Of a DNA stretch of 64,000 nucleotides, positions 42,817 to 51,221 are shown one piece after another. The notes under the pieces were generated by a model. It searched no databases. It saw only the letters and a program-made list of their open reading frames with translations, and had not been told where the DNA came from. Location: positions 272,477-336,476 of the forward strand of contig NZ_RCZA01000013.1 in NCBI RefSeq assembly GCF_006438925.1, read 5' to 3'. The stretch comes from Pseudomonas mandelii (lineage in GTDB: Bacteria; Pseudomonadota; Gammaproteobacteria; Pseudomonadales; Pseudomonadaceae). The translations under genes were made by a program, and so were the position numbers. Each line of letters begins with the position of its first letter. Within the stretch, counting starts at the first letter, position 1.

Positions 42817-43581
42817 TTATTCGTTGATGCGACGGGCCAGGCTGTTGGCGCTGTCGATCAGCACCCGGCGGTAGTCGTTGTAATTGTTCTTGGCATCGGC
42901 CCGTGGGGCGACGATGCACAGGGTCGCAATGGCCACGCCGTTCGGGTCTTTCACCGGGGCGGCAAAGCAATGGGTAAAGGTGTCGGCAACGCTATCGAAA
43001 GAGAAGAAGCCATCGATAGCGGCCTGACGGATTTCACCGAGAAACTGTTCAAGCGGCAGGCGTTCACCGTTGGGCAGGATGAAGTCGTCGTGATCAATCA
43101 GGTCGACGATTTCCTGGTCGCTCAAGTGCGCCAGCAGCAGGCGCCCGGAAGCGGTCCAGGGGATCGGCGTGTTCTCGCCGATGTCCGAGGAAATGCGGAA
43201 ATGCCGCTCGCCCTCTTTCATCAAGGCCACAGTGTATTTTCGTCCGTTGAGCAGGCACATCTGCGCGGTTTCGCGGGTCTGGCTGACGATCTCCTGCAAG
43301 GCATGATCGGCCTCGCGGGTCAGGTCGAAATGGCGTAAATGCGCTTGCCCGAGGAAGTACAGCTGACGGCCGAGGTAGACGTGACCGTCCTTGCCCACGG
43401 CCTCCAGAATCCGTCGTTCCAACAGGGAGGCAACCAATTCGTAGACCGTGGATTTCGGGCTGCCGATGCCGCTGGCGATTTCGTTCGGGCGCAGGGGCTT
43501 GCCGACTTCCTTGAGAAAATCGAGGATATCGAACGCCCGGTCCAGACCGCGAGCCCGGCGCTTGATGGTGTCTTCGGTCAT
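42817..43581 (-). CDS. IclR-family transcriptional regulator
   Basis: This 254-residue regulator has an N-terminal winged helix (residues 10-75; LRPNEIASGIGSPKSTVYEL as recognition region) and a C-terminal IclR effector domain (about 85-250; INGF/IDGFFSFDS and VKDPNGVAIATLCIV). The start at 43581 (MTEDTIKRR) excludes 25 upstream codons that are only palindromic repeat. It probably controls this catabolic operon; a TTCCG-N6-CGGAA dyad at 47218-47233 upstream of the transporter genes is a candidate operator. Confidence 0.87.
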   Translation of the reverse strand: MTEDTIKRRARGLDRAFDILDFLKEVGKPLRPNEIASGIGSPKSTVYELVASLLERRILEAVGKDGHVYLGRQLYFLGQAHLRHFDLTREADHALQEIVSQTRETAQMCLLNGRKYTVALMKEGERHFRISSDIGENTPIPWTASGRLLLAHLSDQEIVDLIDHDDFILPNGERLPLEQFLGEIRQAAIDGFFSFDSVADTFTHCFAAPVKDPNGVAIATLCIVAPRADAKNNYNDYRRVLIDSANSLARRINE

Positions 43582-43608
43582 TTCAGTATGCTCATTCAAT
43601 GTTGCCCT

Positions 43609-43699
43609 GTAGGAGCTGCCGCAGGCTGCGATCTTTTGATCCAGCTCTTCTGGCACCTACAAAAACGCCAGAAGATCGCAGCCTTCGGCAGCTCCTACA
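43609..43699. repeat. Palindromic repeat pair (GTAGGAGCTGCC family)
   Basis: An inverted pair between the RidA and IclR genes. One arm is the GCAGGCTGCG variant and the other GCCTTCGGC, showing arm exchange among copies. Confidence 0.9.
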
Positions 43700-43713
43700 A
43701 GAGTCACCGCGGT

Positions 43714-44103
43714 TCAGGCCTTTTTCTTGTACGCGACGCAGTCGATCTCGACCTTGCAATCGACCATCATGTTCGCCTGCACACAGGCCCGGGCCGGTGC
43801 GTGTTCGCTTTTGAAATATTCGGAAAACACCTTGTTGAAACTCCAGAAATCCCGCGGGTCTTCCAGCCACACGCCGGCGCGCACCACGTCTTCCAGGCCG
43901 TAACCAGCCTCTTCGAGAATGGCGATCAAATTCTTCATGGTCTGGTGAGTCTGTTCGACGATGCCACCCACAATGATTTCGCCATCCAGCGCCGGTACTT
44001 GCCCGGACACATGCAGCCAGCCATCGGCTTCAACGGCGCGGGCGAAAGGACGGGGCTGGCCGCCACCGGCGGTGCTGCCGGTGCCGTAACGAGTAATGCT
44101 CAT
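43714..44103 (-). CDS. RidA-family (YjgF) imine/enamine deaminase
   Basis: This 129-residue RidA-like protein has a visible conserved C-terminal pocket: the active-site Arg is expected in PARACVQANMMVDCKVEIDC, and GEIIVGGIVEQTHQTMKNLIAIL is the family helix. Such proteins hydrolyse reactive 2-imino/enamine acids released by PLP dehydratases. The neighbour is exactly such an enzyme, so the two probably act in sequence on the same substrate. Confidence 0.87.
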   Translation of the reverse strand: MSITRYGTGSTAGGGQPRPFARAVEADGWLHVSGQVPALDGEIIVGGIVEQTHQTMKNLIAILEEAGYGLEDVVRAGVWLEDPRDFWSFNKVFSEYFKSEHAPARACVQANMMVDCKVEIDCVAYKKKA

Positions 44104-44146
44104 GAGTGTTTCTCCTGATTGAAAAGTGAAAATGCTTTTAAAAAAA

Positions 44147-44959
44147 TCAGAACCGCGTGTTCTTGAGAAACTCCGCCAGACGCGGTGATTGCGGGCGTTC
44201 GAACAGTTCCTTGGGTGGCCCCTGCTCTTCGATCCGCCCCTGATTCATGAAAACGATCTTGTCCGAGACCTCAAACGCAAAACGCATTTCGTGGGTCACC
44301 AGCAGCATGGTCATGCCGTCCTCGGCCAGGCCTTTGATCACGCTCAGTACTTCGCCTACCAATTCCGGATCGAGGGCCGAAGTGACTTCGTCGAACAGCA
44401 TCAGGCTCGGGTTCATTGCAATCGCCCGGGCAATCGCCACGCGCTGCTGTTGACCGCCGGACAACTGACCGGGGAAGTGATCGCGGCGTTCCAGCAAGCC
44501 GACTCGCTCCAGCCATTTTTCCGCCAGGGCCACCGCTTCATCCTTGTGCAACTTTTTGACCTTGAGCAAACCGAGGGTGACGTTCTGCAACGCCGTGAGG
44601 TGCGGAAACAGGTTGAACTGCTGGAACGCCATGCCGGTCATGGCCCGATGCCGGGCGATGACTTTTTCCGGGTGCCGCACGCGCTTGCCGTTGACCTCGT
44701 CATAACCGATGGACTCGCCATCGAGCATGATCTGCCCGCCCTGGAACTCTTCGAGCATGTTCACGCAACGCAGCAGCGTGGTCTTACCCGAGCCGCTGGA
44801 ACCGATCAGCGTCACGACGTTGCCGCGCTGCATGGTCAAGTCGACGCCCTTGAGCACTTCGAGCTGGCCGTACTTTTTGTGCAACCCGCGAATGTCCAGC
44901 AGGGGCTGATCGTTTTGAGCCCTGGCGTCTTTTGCGTTAGAGAGCTGAGATTGAGTCAT
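44147..44959 (-). CDS. Polar amino-acid-type ABC transporter ATP-binding protein
   Basis: This 270-residue ATPase has Walker A GSSGSGKTT, Q-loop AFQQFNLFPHLT, signature LSGGQQQR, Walker B LMLFDEVTSALDPE and H-loop LVTHEMRF. The Walker B has DEV where the neighbours have DEP, a tolerated change. It overlaps the upstream permease gene by 4 bases. The substrate is presumably the amino acid or amino sugar acid degraded by the operon. Confidence 0.9.
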   Translation of the reverse strand: MTQSQLSNAKDARAQNDQPLLDIRGLHKKYGQLEVLKGVDLTMQRGNVVTLIGSSGSGKTTLLRCVNMLEEFQGGQIMLDGESIGYDEVNGKRVRHPEKVIARHRAMTGMAFQQFNLFPHLTALQNVTLGLLKVKKLHKDEAVALAEKWLERVGLLERRDHFPGQLSGGQQQRVAIARAIAMNPSLMLFDEVTSALDPELVGEVLSVIKGLAEDGMTMLLVTHEMRFAFEVSDKIVFMNQGRIEEQGPPKELFERPQSPRLAEFLKNTRF

Positions 44960-45618
44960 GGCAAGGCCACCCGCTTTTCAATGTGCCGGCCGAGTAATTC
45001 GATGGCGTAGTTGATGACGAAAAACAGAAATCCGGCGAACAGGTAAAACTCGAGGGTCATGAAGGTCCGGGCGATGATCTGCTGCGTACTGAGCAACAAT
45101 TCGGCCACACCGATCACCGACAGCAGCGTCGAAGCCTTGACGATCTCGGTGGACGAGTTGACCCAGGTCGGCAAGATCTGCCGCAACGCCTGAGGCAACA
45201 ACACGTAGCCCAAAGACTGAAAGAACGTCAGGCCAATGGCCTTGCTCGCTTCCATCTGACCACTGGGCAGCGCTTGCAACGCGCCACGCACGATCTCGGC
45301 GACGTGGGAGCCGCAAAACAGCGTCAGCCCCAACGCACCGGCCTGAAAGGCACTGATCTGCCAGCCCAATGCAGGCGCCATATAGAAGCAGGCGAGCACC
45401 AACACAAACACCGGCGTGCCACGAATCAGGTCGACGTAAAAACGAAACGGCGCGCGCATCCAGAACTTGCCGTACGTCAGCACCAGACCGGCGACGATGC
45501 CGACCATCGTGCCCAACAGAATCGCCAGGGCCGAGACCTGCACGCTGGTCAAAAAGCCTTGCCACAGCACTTCCCGGGCAACCCATAACTCATGCAACCA
45601 ACTGGGGGATTCGTACAT
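44956..45618 (-). CDS. Amino-acid-type ABC transporter permease 1
   Basis: This is a 220-residue HisM-family permease, with the entry motif LIRGTPVFVLVLACFYMAP and EAA loop SGQMEASKAIGLTFFQSLGY. ATG 45618 follows GGAGG. It lies 10 bases from the companion permease and overlaps the ATPase gene. Confidence 0.88.
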   Translation of the reverse strand: MYESPSWLHELWVAREVLWQGFLTSVQVSALAILLGTMVGIVAGLVLTYGKFWMRAPFRFYVDLIRGTPVFVLVLACFYMAPALGWQISAFQAGALGLTLFCGSHVAEIVRGALQALPSGQMEASKAIGLTFFQSLGYVLLPQALRQILPTWVNSSTEIVKASTLLSVIGVAELLLSTQQIIARTFMTLEFYLFAGFLFFVINYAIELLGRHIEKRVALP

Positions 45619-45628
45619 GTGGGGCCTC

Positions 45629-46291
45629 CTATCGGCGAATCGCCAGACGCTGCTCGAGGTAACGCAGCATCATGGCAATGAGGTAACAGGCCGCCACATA
45701 GAGCGCGGTGGTCACCAGCCAGGTTTCAATCACCCGGTAGCTCTCGACATTGATCTTGCGCGCGTAATAGGTCAGCTCCGGCACGGCAATCGCCGCGGCC
45801 AGCGAGGTGTCCTTGAACAGCGAAATGAAGTTGTTCGACAGGGCCGGCAGCACATTGCGCAGCATCACCGGCACGGTGACGTACGCCTTGACCTGCCATT
45901 CGCCCAGACCAATCGCCAACCCGGCTTCGCGCTGCCCCTTGGGAATGCTCAACAACCCGCCGCGAAACACTTCGGTCAGATACGCCCCTGCATACAGCGA
46001 CAGGGTGATGATGAACGACGGGATCTTGTCCAGACGAATCCCCAGGCTCGGCAAGGCGAAGTAGATCAACAGAATCAACACCAGAATCGGCGTGTTACGG
46101 ATCACCGTCACATACACCGACGCCAGCACCCGCAACGCGCGGTGCTTTGAGAGCAAAGCAAACGCCATCATCAGGCCGATCACGCAGCCGATGGCGATCG
46201 ACACCAGCGCCAGTTCGAGGCCCAGACCGAGCCCCGCCAGCAAGGTGTCGAAATCGCGCCACACGGCGGCAAAATTCAACTGATAGTTCAT
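45629..46291 (-). CDS. Amino-acid-type ABC transporter permease 2
   Basis: This is a 220-residue HisM-family permease with VIRNTPILVLILLIYFALP and the EAA loop KGQREAGLAIGLGEWQVKAY. It pairs with the permease just downstream to form the membrane channel. Confidence 0.88.
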   Translation of the reverse strand: MNYQLNFAAVWRDFDTLLAGLGLGLELALVSIAIGCVIGLMMAFALLSKHRALRVLASVYVTVIRNTPILVLILLIYFALPSLGIRLDKIPSFIITLSLYAGAYLTEVFRGGLLSIPKGQREAGLAIGLGEWQVKAYVTVPVMLRNVLPALSNNFISLFKDTSLAAAIAVPELTYYARKINVESYRVIETWLVTTALYVAACYLIAMMLRYLEQRLAIRR

Positions 46292-46343
46292 GGTCAGCGG
46301 TACCTTGAACGGGGCGATTTATGACCGCCCCGCTCTCACGGGA

Positions 46344-47192
46344 TCATTTGAATTCGACGGGGAAACCGATGGCTGGTGTCGGCAGATCGACACCGAACCA
46401 CTGCTTGAAGGAGGCCGCGTAGGTCGGGAATTCAACGCCGGTCATGGCTTCATGCAATGTGGTGTTGACGAAGTTCAGCCAGTCCTGATCGCCGCGCTTG
46501 ACCGCGCACGCGTAGGTTTGCGGGCTCCAGGCATAAGCCGGGCTGCGATAGCGCCCCTGGTTCTGCACCATCAGGTATTTCACCGAGGACTGATCGGTGG
46601 CCGCGGCGTCGGCGCGACCGGAGTTCACCGCCTGATACATCAGGTCCACGCTGTCGTACTGATCGACCTTGGCCTTGGGCAAGGCCTGATGCACCAGTTC
46701 TTCGGCGTACACGTTCTGCAGTACCGCCACAGTCACGCTGTCGCCGGCGGCTTTCAGGTCTTCGATTTCCTTGTACTTGCTGTTGGCCGGTAACAGCAGG
46801 CCGACACCTTCGCGGTAGTACGGCAGCGTGAACGCCACTTGCTGGGCACGGCTGGCAGTCACGGTGATGAACTGGCAGCTCATGTCGACCTTGTCGGTCA
46901 GCAGGTTCGGAATCCGCGCATCGGACGACTGCACCACGAACTCGACCTTGCTCGGGTCGTTGAACAACCCCTTGGCCACCATCCGCGCGATATCGATATC
47001 AAAACCCTGCAACTTGCCATCCGCTCCCTGGAAGTGCCACGGCGCATTGGTACTGCCCGTGCCCACAATCAGTTTCCCGCGGGCCAGCACGCTATCGAGC
47101 TTGCTGTCCGCCGCCTGGGCCACACCCATGACAGCAGCCGAAGCCGCGAGAACAAAAACACACGCTTTAAACAAGGAAGGTCGGCGATGCAT
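46344..47192 (-). CDS. Amino-acid-type ABC transporter, periplasmic binding protein
   Basis: This is a 282-residue family 3 binding protein. ATG 47192 has GGAG eight bases upstream; a GTG three codons earlier is also in frame. Residues 1-27 form a signal peptide (MHRRPSLFKACVFVLAASAA, cleavage near GVAQA). It has GKLIVGTGSTNAPWHF, LQGFDIDIARMVAKGLF and an ending FPVEFK. It is first in the operon, with a dyad-rich promoter region upstream. Confidence 0.88.
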   Translation of the reverse strand: MHRRPSLFKACVFVLAASAAVMGVAQAADSKLDSVLARGKLIVGTGSTNAPWHFQGADGKLQGFDIDIARMVAKGLFNDPSKVEFVVQSSDARIPNLLTDKVDMSCQFITVTASRAQQVAFTLPYYREGVGLLLPANSKYKEIEDLKAAGDSVTVAVLQNVYAEELVHQALPKAKVDQYDSVDLMYQAVNSGRADAAATDQSSVKYLMVQNQGRYRSPAYAWSPQTYACAVKRGDQDWLNFVNTTLHEAMTGVEFPTYAASFKQWFGVDLPTPAIGFPVEFK

Positions 47193-47214
47193 GGCAAGCA
47201 CTCCAGGGTGATGT

Positions 47215-47256
47215 TTATTCCGCTATAACGGAAGGTAGTATGTAACAACGGAATAA
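47215..47256. promoter_or_regulatory. Candidate IclR-type operator at the transporter operon promoter
   Basis: TTCCG-CTATAA-CGGAA (47218-47233) is a 16-bp dyad, and a further CGGAATAA half (47249-47256) mirrors TTATTCCG (47215-47222). It lies 23-64 bases upstream of the binding-protein start. Many IclR-family regulators bind TTCCG/CGGAA dyads, and an IclR gene is in the operon. Confidence 0.5.
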
Positions 47257-47429
47257 ACAGCAGAAAGTGTGCCACAGGATGTGGGCGGAATGTTGGGAGA
47301 TTGAAAAGTGTTTTGAATCAAATGGATGGAGAAAAATACAACACCGACGTTACGAAACGCACAGGAGAACGACCGCTACCGTTGGCTACAAAGTGCGGGT
47401 ACCTGGTTCACAGTTGGTGTTTTGATGGG

Positions 47430-47474
47430 CTAATTCGGTGCGGCGCTGGCTGAAAACTCCAGCTCATAGGTCAT
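47430..47474 (-). pseudogene. RelE/ParE-like toxin remnant
   Basis: The frame opens at ATG 47474, inside the last codons of the antitoxin gene, as is usual for relBE-type pairs. It reads MTYELEFSASAAPN then stop. MTYELEFSASA is a typical RelE beginning, but the rest of the about 85-codon gene is absent. The toxin is therefore dead. Confidence 0.55.
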
Positions 47475-47712
47475 CAATCGAAACCTTTATGGTCGGATCG
47501 TTTTCCCGCTCTTTACAAAGGGCAAGTAACTCCAAATCATCCAGTCGATTCATTATGGCTTCGTACTCTTTTGCGGGAACACAATAGAAAGCCGGCTCAT
47601 TGCGGTTAAGGATCGCAACAGACAGGCCACCGCCGGCAGCGACCGTTCCCATCGGATTTTTTTTCAATTCAGAAATGCTGGCCACGACCTTCGAAAGCAC
47701 GATATGTGTCAT
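47464..47712 (-). CDS. Phd/YefM-family antitoxin, orphaned
   Basis: This 82-residue antitoxin has the family beginning VLSKVVASISELKKNPMGTV and AILNRNEPAFYCVPAKEYE, followed by the acidic C-terminal toxin-binding tail. ATG 47712 with AGGAAC upstream is chosen over a 29-codon longer frame. The matching RelE-like toxin is truncated after about 11 residues, so this antitoxin has lost its local partner and may only autoregulate or neutralise homologous toxins. Confidence 0.8.
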   Translation of the reverse strand: MTHIVLSKVVASISELKKNPMGTVAAGGGLSVAILNRNEPAFYCVPAKEYEAIMNRLDDLELLALCKERENDPTIKVSIDDL

Positions 47713-47924
47713 GAAGTTGTTCCTGATGAGTGAACAAAAAAGTATCACGCCAGACGCTTCCGGCTTTCCGTGTGTCCTGTCGGGTTGGTCCTGTAACACG
47801 GTAAGGAGTGTCCAAGGATACGTAGGAAAACCTACCTACCTGTTATTTCTGACAGTAGACCCTTCCCTGCGCCTTCCTTTACCGTCGACGGACCGTCAAT
47901 GGCCGTTGTGAAAAGGAGATTTCA

Positions 47925-48356
47925 ATGAGCTCGATAACCGCCCCTGCAGCGCTAGCCCCGGTCTACCGCAAAGCCCTGAAAACCTGGCGCCCGGTGATCT
48001 TGTACTTCGGCAGTCAGCACTGTCCCGCCTGCGAAATGGCCGGACCGGTGTTTCGCCAGATCGCCGAGACGTATCGGCATCACGCGCAGATCTACATGCT
48101 CAACACTAGCGAATCCCCCCGCCACCCGGACGTCACCGGCACACCCACCGTGCTGTTTTACAAGGAGGGGAAGTTGCTGAAAAAGCTCAAGGGAATCGGC
48201 ACTGAGCAAACCCTGCAGGAAGACTTCGCCAGGCACATCGGCAAGGTGAAACCCAGATACACGGCTCGCAAACCGAGCCATGACCTGATGTGGTTACGTA
48301 AAACCCTGCGGACCCTGTGCACCGTGCCTCGGGCACGTCAGGTCGGCAGGGCTTGA
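47925..48356 (+). CDS. Thioredoxin-fold protein
   Basis: This 143-residue protein has a redox motif C-P-A-C (QHCPACEMAGPVF, near residue 32) and the cis-proline in TGTPTVLFYKEG. There is no signal peptide, so it is cytoplasmic. The C-terminal 35 residues are basic (KPRYTARKPSHDLMWLRK) and extend beyond the standard fold. AAAAGGAG precedes the ATG. Its partner is unknown. Confidence 0.85.
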   Translation: MSSITAPAALAPVYRKALKTWRPVILYFGSQHCPACEMAGPVFRQIAETYRHHAQIYMLNTSESPRHPDVTGTPTVLFYKEGKLLKKLKGIGTEQTLQEDFARHIGKVKPRYTARKPSHDLMWLRKTLRTLCTVPRARQVGRA

Positions 48357-48380
48357 GTTGTCTGTCGCCGGATAGAGCGC

Positions 48381-48406
48381 TTTCGCGAGCAAGCCCGCGA
48401 AAGCCC
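48381..48406. terminator. Hairpin between convergent genes (half palindromic repeat)
   Basis: A 9-bp perfect stem (48381-48389 with 48398-48406) with core CGCGAGCAAGCCCGCG, a variant of the TGTGGGAGCGAGC repeat family. It lies between the thioredoxin and TerC genes and may terminate both. Confidence 0.45.
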
Positions 48407-48424
48407 CTCAAATCCGGCGCAAAA

Positions 48425-49984
48425 TTACCCGCCGATACGCGCCAGCAACACGCGTGTCACCCGCCGCTCTTCAATCGCCACCACGGTCATCCGCCAGCCT
48501 TCCCACTCATGACTGTCACCGATCATCGGCAGGCGATCCAGCACGCTCACCACCAGTCCGGCCAGGGTCTGATAGTCGTCGGTGGGCTCTGCCGCAAACC
48601 CGGTTCGCTGTCGCACCCGCGCGAGGTTCAACGCGCCACTGACCATGAATCCACCCTTCTCCTCGACCACATCCGGGCCCTCGATTTCGCTGGCGTCAGG
48701 CAACTCGCCGGCGATCGATTCGAGAATGTCGGTCATGGTCAACAGACCGACGAAGTCACCGAATTCATTGACCACAAACGCAATGTGCGTCGAGGCTTTG
48801 CGCATCTGCTCCAGGGCATTGAGGATCGAGTAACTGTCCAGCAAGTTGATGGTCTTGCGCGCCAAATGCTCAAGACCGGGCGAGTTGCCGGCCAGGTATT
48901 CCTTGAGCAATTCCTTCTTGTGCACGAAGCCCAGCGGTTCATCCACTGCACCATTGCGAATCAGCGGCAGGCGCGAATAGGACGAATGCATCAGGCGTGT
49001 GCGAATGGTGTCGGCATCGTCGGACAGATCGATGTAGTCGACGTCAGCACGCACGGTCATCAAGGTGCGGATCGGCCGCTCGGCGAGTTGCAGCACACCA
49101 CTGATCATCACTCGCTCGCGACGGTCGAACAGTTCTGCGCTTGGTGCTTCACCGTTGTCCAGCAAGTCGGCAATCTCCTCGCCGACCTCCTCCACGGCCA
49201 GCTTGCGGCCACCGAGCAAACGCATCACGGCGTGGGCCGTGCGCTCACGCATCGGTCGCAAGCCCTGCATGGATTTTTTGCGGCGAGCCCGGGCGATCTG
49301 GTTGAAAATCTCGATCAGGATCGAGAAACCGATGGCCGCGTACAGGTAGCCCTTCGGAATGTGGAAACCCAGGCCTTCAGCGGTCAGCGCAAAGCCGATC
49401 ATCATCAGGAAGCCCAGACACAGCATGATCACCGTCGGGTGTTCGTTGACGAAACGGGTCAGCGGCTTGCTGGCGACGATCATCAGGCCGATGGAAATAA
49501 TCACCGCGATCATCATCACTGCCAGTTCATCGACCATGCCCACAGCGGTAATCACCGCATCCAGCGAGAACACCGCATCGAGCACCACGATCTGCGCCAC
49601 GATCGGCCAGAACAGCGCGTAAGCCGCGTTGGACGAGCGCTGGCCAACATGGCCTTCGAGCCGCTCGTGCAATTCCATGGTGGCTTTGAACAACAGGAAC
49701 ACACCACCGAACAGCATGATCAGGTCGCGGCCGGAGAAGCTCTTGTCGAACACCTCGAACAGCGGCTGAGTCAGCGTCACCAGCCACGAAATACTCGCCA
49801 GCAGGCCCAGGCGCATCAGCAACGCCAGGGACAAACCGATGATCCGCGCACGGTCGCGCTGCTCGGGCGGCAGTTTGTCGGCGAGGATTGCGATAAACAC
49901 CAGGTTGTCGATGCCCAGCACCAGCTCCAGCACAATCAACGTCAACAGGCCCAGCCACGCGGTGGGGTCAGCTATCCATTCCAT
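48425..49984 (-). CDS. TerC-family membrane protein with CBS pair and transporter-associated domain
   Basis: This 519-residue protein has an N-terminal TerC domain of about seven transmembrane segments (residues 1-225, with VLGIDNLVFIAILADKLP and DAVFSLDAVITAVGM), a CBS pair (about 300-425) and a C-terminal CorC_HlyC domain (about 435-515). This architecture (YoaE/YegH type) is linked to metal export, mainly Mn or tellurite-related; the exact ion is unknown. A 644-codon frame on the opposite strand is an artefact of codon bias. Confidence 0.87.
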   Translation of the reverse strand: MEWIADPTAWLGLLTLIVLELVLGIDNLVFIAILADKLPPEQRDRARIIGLSLALLMRLGLLASISWLVTLTQPLFEVFDKSFSGRDLIMLFGGVFLLFKATMELHERLEGHVGQRSSNAAYALFWPIVAQIVVLDAVFSLDAVITAVGMVDELAVMMIAVIISIGLMIVASKPLTRFVNEHPTVIMLCLGFLMMIGFALTAEGLGFHIPKGYLYAAIGFSILIEIFNQIARARRKKSMQGLRPMRERTAHAVMRLLGGRKLAVEEVGEEIADLLDNGEAPSAELFDRRERVMISGVLQLAERPIRTLMTVRADVDYIDLSDDADTIRTRLMHSSYSRLPLIRNGAVDEPLGFVHKKELLKEYLAGNSPGLEHLARKTINLLDSYSILNALEQMRKASTHIAFVVNEFGDFVGLLTMTDILESIAGELPDASEIEGPDVVEEKGGFMVSGALNLARVRQRTGFAAEPTDDYQTLAGLVVSVLDRLPMIGDSHEWEGWRMTVVAIEERRVTRVLLARIGG

Positions 49985-50251
49985 AAAAACGTCTCGATCT
50001 CTTCAGTGAATTCAGAATGCCGGGCACGGCAAGGCGCGGCGCGGAGGCCGTGGAACTGCAAGGTCAAAGGTATTCAGACGTCGAAAGACTGGGTGTTTCG
50101 CGTGCATCAAGACCGCGCCGTAGCGCGAGGAGAAAGGATAACCGGGAGGCTCCGAGAGGGTGTTCATGCACGTCCTGAAAGGAAAAAGGCCTTGGAGCGT
50201 ACAGGCGAAAGCGACATTTCCTACAGCTGGAAATCATTACAAAATCTGTAA

Positions 50252-51118
50252 TCAGCGATTTTTGACCCGTTCGATATACCTCGCCACCGCTGGTGATTTT
50301 TCGAATCGCCGATAAATCAACGACAACCACGAACTCGCCTCGCACCCTTTGATTGTCCGGTACACCACGCCGGGCAATCCCACATGGCCGACCACCGACT
50401 CAGGCACGACGGCAACGCCCTGCCCCAACGACACCAACGCAATGACCGCCACCAACCCGCCCGGTTGCGCCCCGAGTTTCGGCGCAAATCCGCCGTCGGC
50501 GGCAACTTGCAAGGTGCCGCTGATTTGCTCCGGCAGAATGAACGTCTCGTTCTGCACATGTTCCGGGCCAATCTCTGGCAGTCGGCACAGCCAGGACTCG
50601 GTCGGCAGCGCCAGCACAAAACCTTCTGCGTCCAGGCGAATGGCTTCCAGGCCTTCAGGCAGGGTCATGGGTGAGCGGACATAGCCAATATCGAAACGCC
50701 CCTCGACCACCATCATCGGCAATGACGCCATGGGACTTTCCCGTACGTTCAGGCTGACGTCAGGACACTCGCGGCTGAAGGCTTGCACCTGTTTCTGCAG
50801 CAAGCCCGAATACACCGCCGAAGCCACGTAACCCAGTTCGATATGGCCAATATCCCCGCGCCCGGCACGCTGGGCGTTGTACTGAGCGTATTCGAATTGC
50901 CGCACCGTCGCCTCGGCCTCGATCAACAGCGCGGCGCCGGCCTCGGTCAGGCTGACTTCACGTGTCTGGCGCACGAACAATCGCGTGCCGAGTTCGTTCT
51001 CCATGTCCTGGATCTGTCGAGTCAAGGTCGGCGGTGCGATACCGAGTTGTTCGGCGGCGCGGGTGAAGTTGCCTTGCCGGGCAACGGCCAGAAAATAGCG
51101 GAAATGCCGTATGTCCAT
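50252..51118 (-). CDS. LysR-family transcriptional regulator
   Basis: This 288-residue regulator has an N-terminal winged helix (residues 1-60; FTRAAEQLGIAPPTLTRQIQ as recognition helix) and a LysR substrate-binding domain (about 90-285). It is divergent from the MFS efflux gene with 103 bases between starts, so it probably controls that gene and itself. The effector is unknown. Confidence 0.88.
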   Translation of the reverse strand: MDIRHFRYFLAVARQGNFTRAAEQLGIAPPTLTRQIQDMENELGTRLFVRQTREVSLTEAGAALLIEAEATVRQFEYAQYNAQRAGRGDIGHIELGYVASAVYSGLLQKQVQAFSRECPDVSLNVRESPMASLPMMVVEGRFDIGYVRSPMTLPEGLEAIRLDAEGFVLALPTESWLCRLPEIGPEHVQNETFILPEQISGTLQVAADGGFAPKLGAQPGGLVAVIALVSLGQGVAVVPESVVGHVGLPGVVYRTIKGCEASSWLSLIYRRFEKSPAVARYIERVKNR

Positions 51119-51221
51119 TGGTGCGTTAGCTCAAAGGTAATGAAGTGACAAGGCACGCCTAACAAGGGAAGCGTCAACAGACGATAAGCTCCACTGACTT
51201 TCACAGTAGAGAAATGTTGCT

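Noticed and set aside
48317..50251. 644-codon plus-strand ORF
   Set aside because: It is antisense to the well-supported TerC/CBS gene, is His/Gln/Arg rich with no domain, and arises from GC-rich third positions.
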